64,000 nucleotides of DNA from Oscillospiraceae bacterium (GCA_015067435.1 SVMM01000016.1:32245-96244), one strand, 5' to 3'. Positions 7,760 through 19,993 are shown, numbered from the stretch's first letter. The notes: generated from the sequence alone by a model not told the origin. Program-made: numbers and translations.

Positions 7760-10240
7760 TTATTGTTTTTTCAACCCCAAACGCTCCGCGGCCTCCTCGC
7801 GCATCTTGTACTTGAGCACCTTGCCCGCGGCGTTCATGGGGAAGGAATCGACGAACTCGATGTACCTCGGCACCTTGTGGCGCGCGAGGCGTTCGATGCA
7901 GAACTGCCGGATGTCGTCCACGGACGCGTCGCCGCCTTCGCGCAGGATGACGCAGGCGAGCGCCTCCTCGCCGTACTTCTCGTCGGGTACGCCGACGACC
8001 TGCGCGTCCTGCACCTGCGGGTGGGTGAGCAGGAACTCCTCGATCTCCTTGGGGTAGAGGTTTTCGCCGCCGCGGATGATCATGTCCTTGAGACGGCCCG
8101 TGATGCGGTAGTTGCCGTCCGCGTCGCGGCAGGCGAGGTCGCCGGAGTGGAGCCAGCCGTCCGCGTCGATGGTGTCGCCGGTGGCGTCGGGCATCTTGTA
8201 GTAGCCCTTCATCTGGTTGTAGCCCTTGGCGCAGAACTCGCCGTTCACGCCGTCGGGCACCTCCTCGCCGGTCTCGGGGTCCACGATCTTGCAGCGCACG
8301 TGGGGGAACGCGCAGCCGACGGTGCCGGTGCGCACCTCCAGCGGGTCCGTCCACGACGACATCGTGTTGCCCGGCGCGCACTCGGTCTGGCCGTAGACGG
8401 AGACGATGCCGGTCATGTGCATCTCGTCCGGCTGCGCCGCGCGGCGCATCAGCTCCGGCGGGCAGCCCGCGCCCGCCATGATGCCCGTGCGCATGTGCGA
8501 GAAGTCGGTCTTGCGGTAGTCGGGGTGGTTGAACATGGCGATAAACATCGTCGGCACGCCGTTGAAGCAGGTGATCTTCTCCTGATGCACGCAGGCGAGC
8601 GACGCCTTGGCGGAAAAATAGGGCATCGGGCACATCGTCGCGCCGTGGGTCATCGCCGCGGTCATGGAAAGCGTCATGCCGAAGCAGTGGAACATCGGCA
8701 CCTGGATCATCATGCGGTCGGCGGTACTCAGCCCCATGCGGTCGCCGATGCACTTGCCGTTGTTCACGACGTTGTAGTGCGTCAGCATCACGCCCTTTGG
8801 AAACCCTGTCGTGCCGGAGGTGTACTGCATGTTGCACACGTCGTCGGGCCGCACGCGCTCCGCCGCGTGGGCAAGCGCCTCGGGTGTCACCGTGTCCGCG
8901 CGCGCCATCGCCTCGTCGAAGGTCAGGCACCCGCTCTGGCGGAAGCCGACGGTGAGGACGTTGCGCAAAAACGGCAGGCGGCGGCAGCGCAGCGGCTCGC
9001 CCGCCTTGCTTTTGGCGATCTCGGGGCAGAGCTCGTTGATGATGCCCGCGTAGTCGGAGTCCAGCGCGCCGTCGATCATCACCAGCGTGTGCGCGTCGCT
9101 CTGGCGCAGCAGGTACTCCGCCTCGTGGATCTTGTAGGCGGTGTTCATCGTCACCAGCACGGCGCCGAGCTTGGCGGACGCCCAGAACGTGATGAACCAC
9201 GCGGGGACGTTCGTCATCCACACGGCGACCTTGCTGCCCGCGCGCACGCCCAGCGACATCAGCGCCCGCGCGCAGCGGTCCACGTCGTCGCGGAACTCGG
9301 CATAGGTGCGCGTGTAGTCCAGCGTCGTGTAGCGGAAGGCGTACTGGTCGGGGAACTCCTCCGCCATGCGGTCGAGCACCTGCGAAAACGTCAGGGGGAT
9401 CAGCTCGTCCTTTTTCCAGACGTACTGGCCCGTGCCGTCGTGGTTGAAATAGAGGCTCTTTTTCTTGCCGCGCGTGTTCTCATAGCGCGACATGTGGTTG
9501 ACAAAGTGTGGGAAGATGATCTCCGGGTCGCGCAGGTCGTCCATCCACTCCGGCTTCCACTCCAGCGAGATGCAGCCGTCGTAGTCGATGGAGCCGAGCG
9601 CGCGCATCAGCGCCGGGATGGGCAGCGTACCCTCGCCCACGAGGTTGCCGCTCCCGTCGTCGTCGCTGTCGCGCAGGTGGACGTGCTTTACATACGCGCC
9701 GAGGTTCTTGATCGTCGTGTCCGGGCTCTCGCCGCGGTCGCGGAAGGGATGGTGCATGTGCCAGAGCGCGCCGAGGCAGTCGCTGGCGTAGCCGTCGAGC
9801 AGCGCGCGCAGGCGCGCCGTGTCGGCGTAGATGCCGCTCGTCTTGAGCAGCAGCGTCACGCCGCGCGCCTCCGCCTCGGGCAGCAGCGCGTCGAGGCATG
9901 CGCGCACGCGAGGCTCGTCGTCCGTGTGCGCGAGGGCGGAGACACAGGGCACGCGCGCGTCGGCGGCGAGGGCGAGCAGGCCGCGCAGCGACTCGACGGC
10001 GTCCCCGTCCGCGGACAGGTCGCAGCAGGTGTCGAGGCAGGGCAGCGCGAGATGCTTGTCGCGCAGCGCGCGCACCGTCGCGGCGATGTTGTAGCGGTGG
10101 AACGGGCCGCCGCGCCCGGTCAGGGCGCCGCTGCGGTGGAGGTTGTAGAGCTCGACGCCGGAAAAGCCCATCTCCTGCGCGAGCCGGAGCGTCTCGTCCC
10201 ACGAAAGCTCCCAGCCTCTGGTGGAAAAGGAGAGGTTCAC
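7760..10240 (-). CDS. Fusion: sugar-isomerase-like TIM barrel + AMP-forming acyl-CoA synthetase
   Basis: 826-aa two-domain protein. Residues 1-255 resemble the xylose-isomerase-like/AP-endonuclease-2 TIM barrel ('KHVHLRDSD' near 185, 'SLEWKPEW' near 225). Residues about 280-826 form a full ANL-family ligase: the P-loop-like YTSGTTGFPKG (473-483), an adenine-site 'SVYGQTE', 'GWLHSGDLA', 'GRLKDMIIRGGENLYPKEIE' and the C-terminal 'NAAGKVLKYKMR' catalytic Lys. The ligase half is closest in style to medium/branched-chain fatty acyl-CoA synthetases; its substrate cannot be read off. There is no stop or frameshift at the junction (about 250-280), so this is one continuous reading frame. Its start overlaps the LeuA-like gene by 4 nt, implying translational coupling. 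The acyl-CoA product could feed the same pathway as the LeuA-like partner, but this is inference. Confidence 0.9.
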   Translation of the reverse strand: MNLSFSTRGWELSWDETLRLAQEMGFSGVELYNLHRSGALTGRGGPFHRYNIAATVRALRDKHLALPCLDTCCDLSADGDAVESLRGLLALAADARVPCVSALAHTDDEPRVRACLDALLPEAEARGVTLLLKTSGIYADTARLRALLDGYASDCLGALWHMHHPFRDRGESPDTTIKNLGAYVKHVHLRDSDDDGSGNLVGEGTLPIPALMRALGSIDYDGCISLEWKPEWMDDLRDPEIIFPHFVNHMSRYENTRGKKKSLYFNHDGTGQYVWKKDELIPLTFSQVLDRMAEEFPDQYAFRYTTLDYTRTYAEFRDDVDRCARALMSLGVRAGSKVAVWMTNVPAWFITFWASAKLGAVLVTMNTAYKIHEAEYLLRQSDAHTLVMIDGALDSDYAGIINELCPEIAKSKAGEPLRCRRLPFLRNVLTVGFRQSGCLTFDEAMARADTVTPEALAHAAERVRPDDVCNMQYTSGTTGFPKGVMLTHYNVVNNGKCIGDRMGLSTADRMMIQVPMFHCFGMTLSMTAAMTHGATMCPMPYFSAKASLACVHQEKITCFNGVPTMFIAMFNHPDYRKTDFSHMRTGIMAGAGCPPELMRRAAQPDEMHMTGIVSVYGQTECAPGNTMSSWTDPLEVRTGTVGCAFPHVRCKIVDPETGEEVPDGVNGEFCAKGYNQMKGYYKMPDATGDTIDADGWLHSGDLACRDADGNYRITGRLKDMIIRGGENLYPKEIEEFLLTHPQVQDAQVVGVPDEKYGEEALACVILREGGDASVDDIRQFCIERLARHKVPRYIEFVDSFPMNAAGKVLKYKMREEAAERLGLKKQ

Positions 10241-11640
10241 GTCGCTTCCTCCTCATAGGTGATCTTGTTGAGCGCGTTGATGTAGGCATGGATGCTCGCG
10301 CCGACGATGTCGGTGGAGATGCCGCGCCCGGAATAGAGCTTGCCGCTCGGCGCGCGCAGGCGGACGACGGTCTCGCCCATCGCCTCGTGCCCCTCGGTGA
10401 CGGTTCGGATCTGGAAGTCGTCCATCTCGCAGTGGCGGCCGGAGACCTGCTCCACCGCGAGGAACGCCGCGTCGATCGGCCCGTCGCCCAGCGCCACGCC
10501 CTCCAGCTCCTTCCCGTCGCGGGAGAGCTTGAGGTGCGCCATGGCGGTGATGCCGCTGCCGGTGTTGATGACGTAGCTGAGCACCTGATACGCCGCGGGC
10601 ACCTGCATCGCCGCGGTGGCGACGATGGCGTCCAGCTCACGCGCGCCCAGCTCCTCCTTGCGTCGGGCGATGCGGCGGAACGCCTCCCAGACCGCCTCGC
10701 CGTCCTCCTCGCCGAGCTCGTAGCCCAGCCGTGCGACGGCCTGCAGGACGGCGGCCTTGTCGTCGTGCTGCGAGAGGACGAGCTCCGTGTTTTCCCCGGA
10801 GCCGAAGCCGTCGTAGGGCGTGTTGCCGCCGGTCTCGAACAGCCGCGCGATCTGCGCGACGGCGCGGCGCAGCTCCACCGTGCGCACGCGGGCGCTGACG
10901 CCCAGCGCCTCGCCCTTCGCCTGCAAGACCGTCGCAAGGTTCGCGAGCGACGCGCCGCCCGCGGGATAGGCGGAGACCTTGAGCTCGCGCGCGCCGCGCA
11001 GCAGCGCGGTCACGGCGCAGGCGTCCGCCATCGCCAGCGCGTCGGAGCACGCCGCGCCCACGCAGACGCCGCGCAGCGCCGGCGCGGCGGCGTAGAGCGA
11101 TTCAAAGAACGTCCCGAACTCGCGCGGGAGCATGACGCCCGCCGCGTCGCAGACGGTGACGGTAGTCGCGCCCGCCTCGATCGCGGCGGCGAGCGCCGCG
11201 GTCAGGAAGCCCTCGTCGGCGCGGGTGGCGTCCTCGGCGACGAATTCCACGTCGGCGCACTTTTCGCGGCACGCGCCGACCAGCTCGCGGATGAGCGCGA
11301 GCAGCGCGTCGGGCTTTTTGTGGCAAAGGTACTCCATCTGCACCGTGCTCATCGGCGCGGTGACCTGCAAGCGCGGATGCTTCGCGTCGCGCAGCGCGTT
11401 CCACACCGCCTCGACGCCCTCCGGCGCGAGACCGACGGGCACGGCGACGACGCTCTCCTTCACCGCCGAGGCGACGGACTTGATGCGCAGGGCGTCGACC
11501 TTGGCGTTCTCGATGCCCTCCAGCTCGATGACCGACACGCCCAGCCGGTCGAGCTGCTTGGCAAGCTCGATCTTTTCACGGAACGAAAGCGCGCTGCCGA
11601 GCGCCTTCATGGTGACGTCGCTGATCCTCACTTCATCCAT
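10237..11640 (-). CDS. Catalytically degenerate 2-isopropylmalate synthase-like protein
   Basis: 467-aa homologue of the LeuA/citramalate/homocitrate synthase family with an HMGL-like TIM barrel and a C-terminal LeuA allosteric/dimerisation domain ('AFRRIARRKEELGARELDAIV' onward). Key catalytic elements are missing. The usual LRDGEQ loop is replaced by MKALGSA (residues about 11-17), the metal-binding HxH of HCHND is replaced by AACSD, and GIGERAGN reads PAGGASLAN. The 'VEFVAEDATRAD' strand survives. It is therefore probably a regulatory or binding protein rather than a normal synthase. The start at 11640 is supported by GGAGG 8 nt upstream; a longer frame back to 11838 only reads through leader repeats. 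It is led by a T-box and coupled to the fusion gene. Confidence 0.85.
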   Translation of the reverse strand: MDEVRISDVTMKALGSALSFREKIELAKQLDRLGVSVIELEGIENAKVDALRIKSVASAVKESVVAVPVGLAPEGVEAVWNALRDAKHPRLQVTAPMSTVQMEYLCHKKPDALLALIRELVGACREKCADVEFVAEDATRADEGFLTAALAAAIEAGATTVTVCDAAGVMLPREFGTFFESLYAAAPALRGVCVGAACSDALAMADACAVTALLRGARELKVSAYPAGGASLANLATVLQAKGEALGVSARVRTVELRRAVAQIARLFETGGNTPYDGFGSGENTELVLSQHDDKAAVLQAVARLGYELGEEDGEAVWEAFRRIARRKEELGARELDAIVATAAMQVPAAYQVLSYVINTGSGITAMAHLKLSRDGKELEGVALGDGPIDAAFLAVEQVSGRHCEMDDFQIRTVTEGHEAMGETVVRLRAPSGKLYSGRGISTDIVGASIHAYINALNKITYEEEAT

Positions 11641-11670
11641 GTGCTTTTCCTCCCCAATGTCGGAAATACA

Positions 11671-11832
11671 GCCAGATTTCGCAGTTGCCGCGCAGGCGGC
11701 GAGCGAAATGGCGATGATTTTTCGCTTTTGCAGAGCAAAATTGTCATTGCCAGCGGCAATGACGCAGCCATATTTCGCGGTTGCCGCGCAGGCGGCGAGC
11801 GAAATGGCGATTAATGATTTTTCGTTTTTGCT
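11671..11832. repeat. Two direct copies of a palindromic REP-like element
   Basis: Copies at about 11671-11731 and 11767-11831 are nearly identical over about 60 nt. Each contains nested inverted repeats (ATTTCGC...GCGAAAT outside, GCCGC...GCGGC inside). Between them is another small hairpin (ATTGCC-AGC-GGCAAT). They lie in the leader between the T-box terminator and the LeuA-like start codon. In the minus frame they would encode a repeated IAISLAACAATAK peptide, which I regard as a by-product. Confidence 0.8.
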
Positions 11833-11843
11833 TTGCAAAAACG

Positions 11844-11874
11844 AAAAATCCCTGAGACCCGTTGGGTCTCAGGG
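11844..11874 (-). terminator. T-box regulated terminator
   Basis: Perfect 11-bp stem (11850-11860 with 11864-11874), 3-nt loop, then A and TTTTT reading on the minus strand. It begins 11 nt after the T-box sequence, as expected for the competing terminator. Confidence 0.88.
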
Positions 11875-12132
11875 ACGAATTGCTTCGCGGTACCACCCTG
11901 CTTGCCGCGCCCTCGCGGGCGCGACCGCTCCCGGAGCGCCCGAAACATCGGGCGATCCGCTGCCGGTAACGGGGCAAACGTGCTCTGCTACTGCGGCGCG
12001 CGCCGGTTCGCGGAGCCGACTCGGGAGCCAGCTCGCACATTCCCCTCCGCACCGGCTCGCAGCGGCCGCCGGCTCTCTGAAGCGTACGGGAAGGCGATCT
12101 CTCCGTCAACGTCTTTTCCAGTCTGTGATTTT
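11844..12132 (-). ncRNA. T-box leader (tRNA-sensing riboswitch)
   Basis: The minus strand carries the diagnostic T-box AGGGTGGTACCGCG (11886-11899), followed by a strong terminator stem. Upstream lies a Stem I-like region with AGAGAGCCGG and GCGAGCCGGTGCGGAG segments. By position, the best specifier triplet is CUG (12029-12031) followed by G and CUCCCGAG, suggesting leucine. The box itself is clear; the specifier is tentative. The leader would let uncharged tRNA block the terminator and switch on the LeuA-like/fusion operon. Confidence 0.9.
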
Positions 12133-12138
12133 TTATAA

Positions 12139-12168
12139 ATTGTATCCGTCCGTATGGGGAGTTGTCAA
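12139..12168 (-). promoter_or_regulatory. Promoter of T-box operon
   Basis: TTGACA (12163-12168) and TACAAT (12139-12144) are separated by 18 nt on the minus strand. This places the transcript start near 12132, directly ahead of the T-box structure. Confidence 0.8.
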
Positions 12169-12262
12169 TGATAAAAACATCCAAAAATCCTGTACGCGCG
12201 CCGCGAAATGTGCTACAATGCGATACAGAGTGTACGCCATGCGCGGAAAAGGGGGCGGGAGC

Positions 12263-12911
12263 ATGGGTCCGAACATCGACGAGGCGCTGCGCTATCTGGG
12301 CGTTCGCGGCGAGGCGCCGGAGGAGCTGCGCGCGCGCACGGAGCGCGTCGCGGCGGAGCTGGCGGAGGCGATGCCGCCCCGCTTCGTCTACCGCGCGTTT
12401 CCGCTCTCGCACACGCCGGAGGGCGTGGCGCTGGAGGGCGGCGGCGTCACGCTGACCGGAAGACTCGCCGCGAAGATGCTGCGCGGGAGCGACACGGCGG
12501 TGCTGCTGGCGGTGACGCTGGGCATCGAGTTCGAGCGGCGGCTGCGCGCGCTGGAGTGTCGCGACATGGGCGAGGCTGTCATCCTCGACGCCTGCGCCAG
12601 CGCGTGGGTGGAGAGCGGCTGCGACGCGGCGGAGAAGGAGATCGCGGCACGCTTCCCGGGACGGTATCTCACCGACCGCTTCAGCCCCGGCTACGGCGAC
12701 CTGCCGCTCGCGCTGCAAGGCGGCGTGCTCGCGGCGCTCAACGCGGAAAAGCGGCTCGGCATCCACCTCGGCGACGGCTTTCTGATGACGCCGTCGAAGT
12801 CCGTCACCGCGATCGTCGGCGTGGCGGACACGCCGCAGCCCGCCCGCGTGCGCGGCTGCGCGTACTGCGCGCTGCAAAAGACCTGCGAATACCGAAAAGG
12901 AGGGACGCGCT

Positions 12912-12922
<11 letters not shown>
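12263..12922 (+). CDS. Methionine synthase reactivation-domain-like protein
   Basis: 219-aa stand-alone protein resembling the C-terminal SAM-binding reactivation domain of MetH (Met_synt_B12 type): 'GEAVILDACASAWVESGCDAAE', 'RFSPGYGDLPLALQ' and 'KSVTAIVGVADT' are characteristic. It ends in a Cys motif (CAYCALQKTCEYR). The next gene, a short MetH, lacks this domain and overlaps it by 11 nt, so the pair is a split cobalamin-dependent methionine synthase. The start was chosen at ATG 12263, after a G-rich ribosome site; in-frame ATGs at 12218 and 12239 lack one. A TACAAT at 12214-12219 may be the -10 element, with a poor -35. Confidence 0.85.
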
Positions 12923-15311
<2,389 letters not shown>

Positions 15312-15316
15312 GGAAA

Positions 15317-15347
15317 CAGCGGCGGAGCGCTCCGCCGCTGTTTTTTT
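15317..15347. terminator. Terminator between metH and SAH deaminase
   Basis: A perfectly self-complementary GC-rich sequence (15317-15341) followed by TTTTTTT on the plus strand, in the convergent gap. Confidence 0.85.
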
Positions 15348-15361
15348 GGTTGTATGCGCCG

Positions 15362-16684
15362 TCAGATGCTTTCGGCGCGCGCCATTTGCAGCCGTTCGGC
15401 AATTTTCCGGCACGCCTCATAGACCTCTTTTTCGTCGATGGTGGTCAGCCGCCGGTTTTCCATGAGGACCTTGCCGTCCACGAGCACGGTGTCGACCTCG
15501 CCGCCGGTCGAGGAGTAGACGAGGCCGGAGATGATGTTGTTCGCCGGAATGAACTGCGGCACGTTCAGGTCGAGCAGGATGAGGTCCGCGATCGCGCCTT
15601 CCCTGATGACGCCGAGCTCGCCCTCGCGCCCGATCGCCTTCGCGCCGTTGACGGTCGCCATTTTCAGCACGTCCGATGCGCCGACGCACTGCGCCTGCCG
15701 CTCCGCGCCCTTGTAGACGAGCGCGGCGGCGTTCATCTCCTGAAACATGTTCAGGCAGTTGTTGCTGCCGCAGCCGTCCGTCCCCATGCAGACGTTGACG
15801 CCCGCGTCCAGAAACTTCTGCACCGGCGCGAAGCCGTTGCCGAGCTTCATGTTGCTCTTGGGGTTGATCGCGACGCTGACGTGCTTTTCCGCCATAATGC
15901 GGATGTCCTCGTCCGTCGCGTGGACGCAGTGCGCCGCGATGACCGGCACGTCGAACACGCCCAGCGAGTCGACGTACTGAATGGGCGTCGTGCCGTGCTC
16001 CTTCGCAACGCCCTCCATCTCCGCCTGACTCTCGGACAGGTGGATGGTCTGGCCGATCCCGTGCTCCCTGCAGGAGCGCGTCAGCTTCTGAAGGTAGTCC
16101 GCCATGCAGCTGTACGGCGCGTGGGGCCCGTGGATGAACTGGAGCCGGCTCTCGCCCGCGAACAGCTCCATTTCGCGCACCGCCTGACCGTACTTCATGA
16201 TCGATTCGTCGGAGTCGGAGACACCGGCGAGCCCGCGGGAGATCACGGCGCGAAAGCCTGCGTCGCGGACCGCGCCCGCGGCGGCGGACCGGGGACCGGA
16301 GAGCTCCTTTGCCGACTTGATGGTCATGTCGACAAAGCAGGTCGTGCCGGTTTTGAGCATTTCGACGATGGCGAGCATCGTCGTCCAGTAGACGTCCTCC
16401 TCGGTCATGCCGTCCTCGACCTGCTGCACCTTGTCCAGCCAGTCGAAGAAGGCGAGGTCGTCCGCATAGTTGCGGTGAATGGTCATATAGGCGTGCGTGT
16501 GGGCGTTGATGAGGCCGGGCATGACGAGCTTGCCCGCCGCGTCGATCACGGAGGCGTCCTCCGCGCCGATCGAGGGGGCGACGCGCGCGATCCGGTTCCC
16601 GTCGATGAGGACGTCCGCCTTCTCATACCGCCAGCCGGCCTCGTCCCAGAGCAGCGCCAGGCCGTTTTTGATAAGCGTTTTCAT
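15362..16684 (-). CDS. mtaD: Amidohydrolase: 5-methylthioadenosine/S-adenosylhomocysteine deaminase
   Basis: 440-aa metal-dependent amidohydrolase. Motifs are NAHTHAYMTIHR (first metal His pair), HLSES, HCVH and GTDGCGSNN (metal Asp). The layout matches SAH/MTA deaminases of the TM0936 type, which convert the adenine of SAH to hypoxanthine, giving S-inosylhomocysteine. It is the second gene of an operon behind the AhcY-like gene, 25 nt after its stop. ATG 16684 is preferred to GTG 16693. The substrate could also be 5'-deoxyadenosine or MTA; the neighbour favours SAH. Confidence 0.88.
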   Translation of the reverse strand: MKTLIKNGLALLWDEAGWRYEKADVLIDGNRIARVAPSIGAEDASVIDAAGKLVMPGLINAHTHAYMTIHRNYADDLAFFDWLDKVQQVEDGMTEEDVYWTTMLAIVEMLKTGTTCFVDMTIKSAKELSGPRSAAAGAVRDAGFRAVISRGLAGVSDSDESIMKYGQAVREMELFAGESRLQFIHGPHAPYSCMADYLQKLTRSCREHGIGQTIHLSESQAEMEGVAKEHGTTPIQYVDSLGVFDVPVIAAHCVHATDEDIRIMAEKHVSVAINPKSNMKLGNGFAPVQKFLDAGVNVCMGTDGCGSNNCLNMFQEMNAAALVYKGAERQAQCVGASDVLKMATVNGAKAIGREGELGVIREGAIADLILLDLNVPQFIPANNIISGLVYSSTGGEVDTVLVDGKVLMENRRLTTIDEKEVYEACRKIAERLQMARAESI

Positions 16685-16709
16685 GGGTTTCACCTGCCTT
16701 TGCCCCGCG

Positions 16710-17954
<1,245 letters not shown>

Positions 17955-18015
17955 GCTCGTAATCCTCCTGTTTTCCCGCGCGGACGCCCGCATTTCGATT
18001 GGATGTATCAAAAAA

Positions 18016-18044
18016 ACAATAAACCATTTGCCGATTTCCGTCAA
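18016..18044 (-). promoter_or_regulatory. Promoter of ahcY operon
   Basis: TTGACG (18039-18044), 17-nt spacer, TATTGT (18016-18021) on the minus strand, 60 nt ahead of the start codon. Confidence 0.7.
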
Positions 18045-18053
18045 GGACTTCCG

Positions 18054-18082
18054 TTGAAAAACGGCGGCGAATCGTGTAGGAT
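18054..18082 (+). promoter_or_regulatory. Promoter of DNA glycosylase/MATE operon
   Basis: TTGAAA (18054-18059), 17 nt, TAGGAT (18077-18082). It lies back to back with the ahcY promoter; the two -35 elements are 9 nt apart. Confidence 0.6.
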
Positions 18083-18114
18083 AAGGAAAAGGCTTTCGGA
18101 GGGGAGGCGCGCGC

Positions 18115-18615
18115 ATGGAACGCTCCGCGCAGATACATCCGTTCCCGCCGCTGTACGACGCGGATTCGCGCGTGCTGATCCTCGGCTCGTTCCCGTCGGT
18201 TGCCTCGCGCGAGGCGGCGTTTTTCTACGGACACCCGCAGAACCGCTTCTGGCGCGTGCTCGCGGCGCTGTTCGGCGAAGCCGTGCCGCAGACCATAGAG
18301 GAAAAGTCGGCGCTGGTGCTGCGCCGCCGCCTCGCGCTGTGGGATACGATCGGCAGCTGCGAGATCGCGGGCTCGTCGGACGCGAGCATCCGCGCCGTCG
18401 TGCCGAACGACCTGCGCCCCATTCTCGCCGGGGCGGACATTCGGGCGATCTTCTGCAACGGCGGTACGTCGCACCGCTGGTACAATAAGCTGCTGCGCGG
18501 CGAGTTGGGGCGCGAGGCGGCGCTTCTGCCCTCCACCAGCCCCGCCAACGCGGCGTGGACGCTGGAACGGCTCACGGAGGCGTGGGGCGCGGCGATCCTG
18601 CCGTATTTGAGGTAA
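18115..18615 (+). CDS. DNA-deoxyinosine (hypoxanthine) glycosylase, UDG superfamily
   Basis: 166-aa cytoplasmic base-excision enzyme of uracil-DNA glycosylase family 6 type. Signature motifs are LILGSFPSVASREAAFFYGHPQNRFW near the N-terminus and LPSTSPANA near residue 140, matching the GSFPS/LPSTSPA pair of hypoxanthine-DNA glycosylases. It would remove deaminated bases, chiefly hypoxanthine. GGAGGGG precedes the ATG. It is followed after 4 nt by the MATE gene, probably as one transcript. Confidence 0.88.
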   Translation: MERSAQIHPFPPLYDADSRVLILGSFPSVASREAAFFYGHPQNRFWRVLAALFGEAVPQTIEEKSALVLRRRLALWDTIGSCEIAGSSDASIRAVVPNDLRPILAGADIRAIFCNGGTSHRWYNKLLRGELGREAALLPSTSPANAAWTLERLTEAWGAAILPYLR

Positions 18616-18619
18616 ACGC

Positions 18620-19993
18620 ATGAGCATCGAAACGCCCGTTGTGGCGAACAAAAGGGAAATACGCTTCACGAACCGCGAGCTGGTAACGCTGATCGCCCCG
18701 CTGCTGCTCGAACAGCTGCTGGCGATCACGGTGGGGCTGGCGGATTCGCTGATGGTGTCCACCGTGGGTGACGCGGCAATCTCGGCGGTGTCGCTGGTGG
18801 ACTCGATCAGCAACCTGATGATCTACATCTTCTCAGCGATGGCGGCGGGCGGCGCCGCGGTGGCGGGGCAGTACATCGGGCGGCGCGAGCAGGAGAACGC
18901 CAACGCCGCGGGGCAGCATCTGGTGCTGCTGCTGGGCGCGACGTCGGTGTTTTTCATCGCGCTGCTGTACGTTTTCAAGCATCAGGTGCTCACCGGCGTG
19001 TTCGGACAGATCGACGCGGACGTCATGGCGGCGACGGACAAGTATTACTCCATCGTCATCGCCTCCATCCCCGGCATCGCGCTCTACAACGGCGGCGCGG
19101 CAATCTTCCGCACGATGGGGCGCAGCGACGTGTCGCTCAAGGTGTCGCTTTTGATGAACGGCATCAACGTCGGCGGCAACGCGCTGCTGATCTTCGGCTT
19201 CCACATGGACGTGGCGGGCGTCGCGATCCCTACGCTGGTCTCGCGCACGGTGGCGGCAGCGGTGATCCTCGGCCTGCTGATGAACGATTCGCTGCCGCTG
19301 CACCTCTCCGATCTGCGCGCGTTCCGGTTTCAGAAGCGGCTGCTGCGCAACATCCTCTACATCGGCGTGCCCAGCGGCGTGGAGAACGGCATGTTCCATC
19401 TGGGGCGGCTCATCCTGTTCAGTCTGATCTCCACCTTCGGCACGGCGTCCATCGTCGCCAACGCCATCGGCAACACGCTCGGCAACTTCCACTGCTTCGC
19501 GGGGCAGGCGGTCAACCTCGGCCTCACCACCGTCGTCAGCCAGTGCGTGGGCGGGGGCGACTTCGACGCCGCGCGCTACTACATGCGCAAGCTGACCAGG
19601 GCGGCGTACGTCGTCATGGCGGCGGTCAACCTGCTCATTCTCGCGCTGCTGCCGCTCATCATGCGCATTTACAACGTCTCGCCGGAGGCGGAGCGGCTCG
19701 CGGTGACCGTGTCGGTGCTCCACGGCATCGCGTCCATCGTGCTGTGGCTGCCCGCGTTCATGATCCCGACGTTCCTGCGCGCCGCGGGCGACGCGCGCTT
19801 CACGATGGTCGCCAGCATGCTGACGATGTGGCTGTGCCGCGTGGTGTTCGCGTACATCTTCGGCAAGTACATGGGCTACGGCGTCGTCGGCGTGTGGGTG
19901 GCGCACTCCGTGCTCGACTGGATCGTGCGCAGCATGGTGTTCATCCTCCGCTACCGCAGCGGGAAGTGGACGACAAAGGCAATCAAGGCATAA
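18620..19993 (+). CDS. MATE family efflux transporter
   Basis: 457-aa polytopic membrane protein with about 12 hydrophobic segments in two similar halves, including 'PLLLEQLLAITVGLADSLMVSTVGDAAISAVSLVDSI', characteristic of MATE cation-coupled exporters. Export substrate unknown. It starts 4 nt after the glycosylase gene and ends in a strong terminator. Confidence 0.93.
   Translation: MSIETPVVANKREIRFTNRELVTLIAPLLLEQLLAITVGLADSLMVSTVGDAAISAVSLVDSISNLMIYIFSAMAAGGAAVAGQYIGRREQENANAAGQHLVLLLGATSVFFIALLYVFKHQVLTGVFGQIDADVMAATDKYYSIVIASIPGIALYNGGAAIFRTMGRSDVSLKVSLLMNGINVGGNALLIFGFHMDVAGVAIPTLVSRTVAAAVILGLLMNDSLPLHLSDLRAFRFQKRLLRNILYIGVPSGVENGMFHLGRLILFSLISTFGTASIVANAIGNTLGNFHCFAGQAVNLGLTTVVSQCVGGGDFDAARYYMRKLTRAAYVVMAAVNLLILALLPLIMRIYNVSPEAERLAVTVSVLHGIASIVLWLPAFMIPTFLRAAGDARFTMVASMLTMWLCRVVFAYIFGKYMGYGVVGVWVAHSVLDWIVRSMVFILRYRSGKWTTKAIKA

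Noticed and set aside
11641..11838. N-terminal extension of the LeuA-like protein
   Set aside because: It translates the REP-like repeats, lacks a ribosome site and the internal ATG at 11640 has an ideal GGAGG.
12169..12262. SAM or cobalamin riboswitch before the methionine synthase genes
   Set aside because: The gap is too short and no conserved core of either class is visible.
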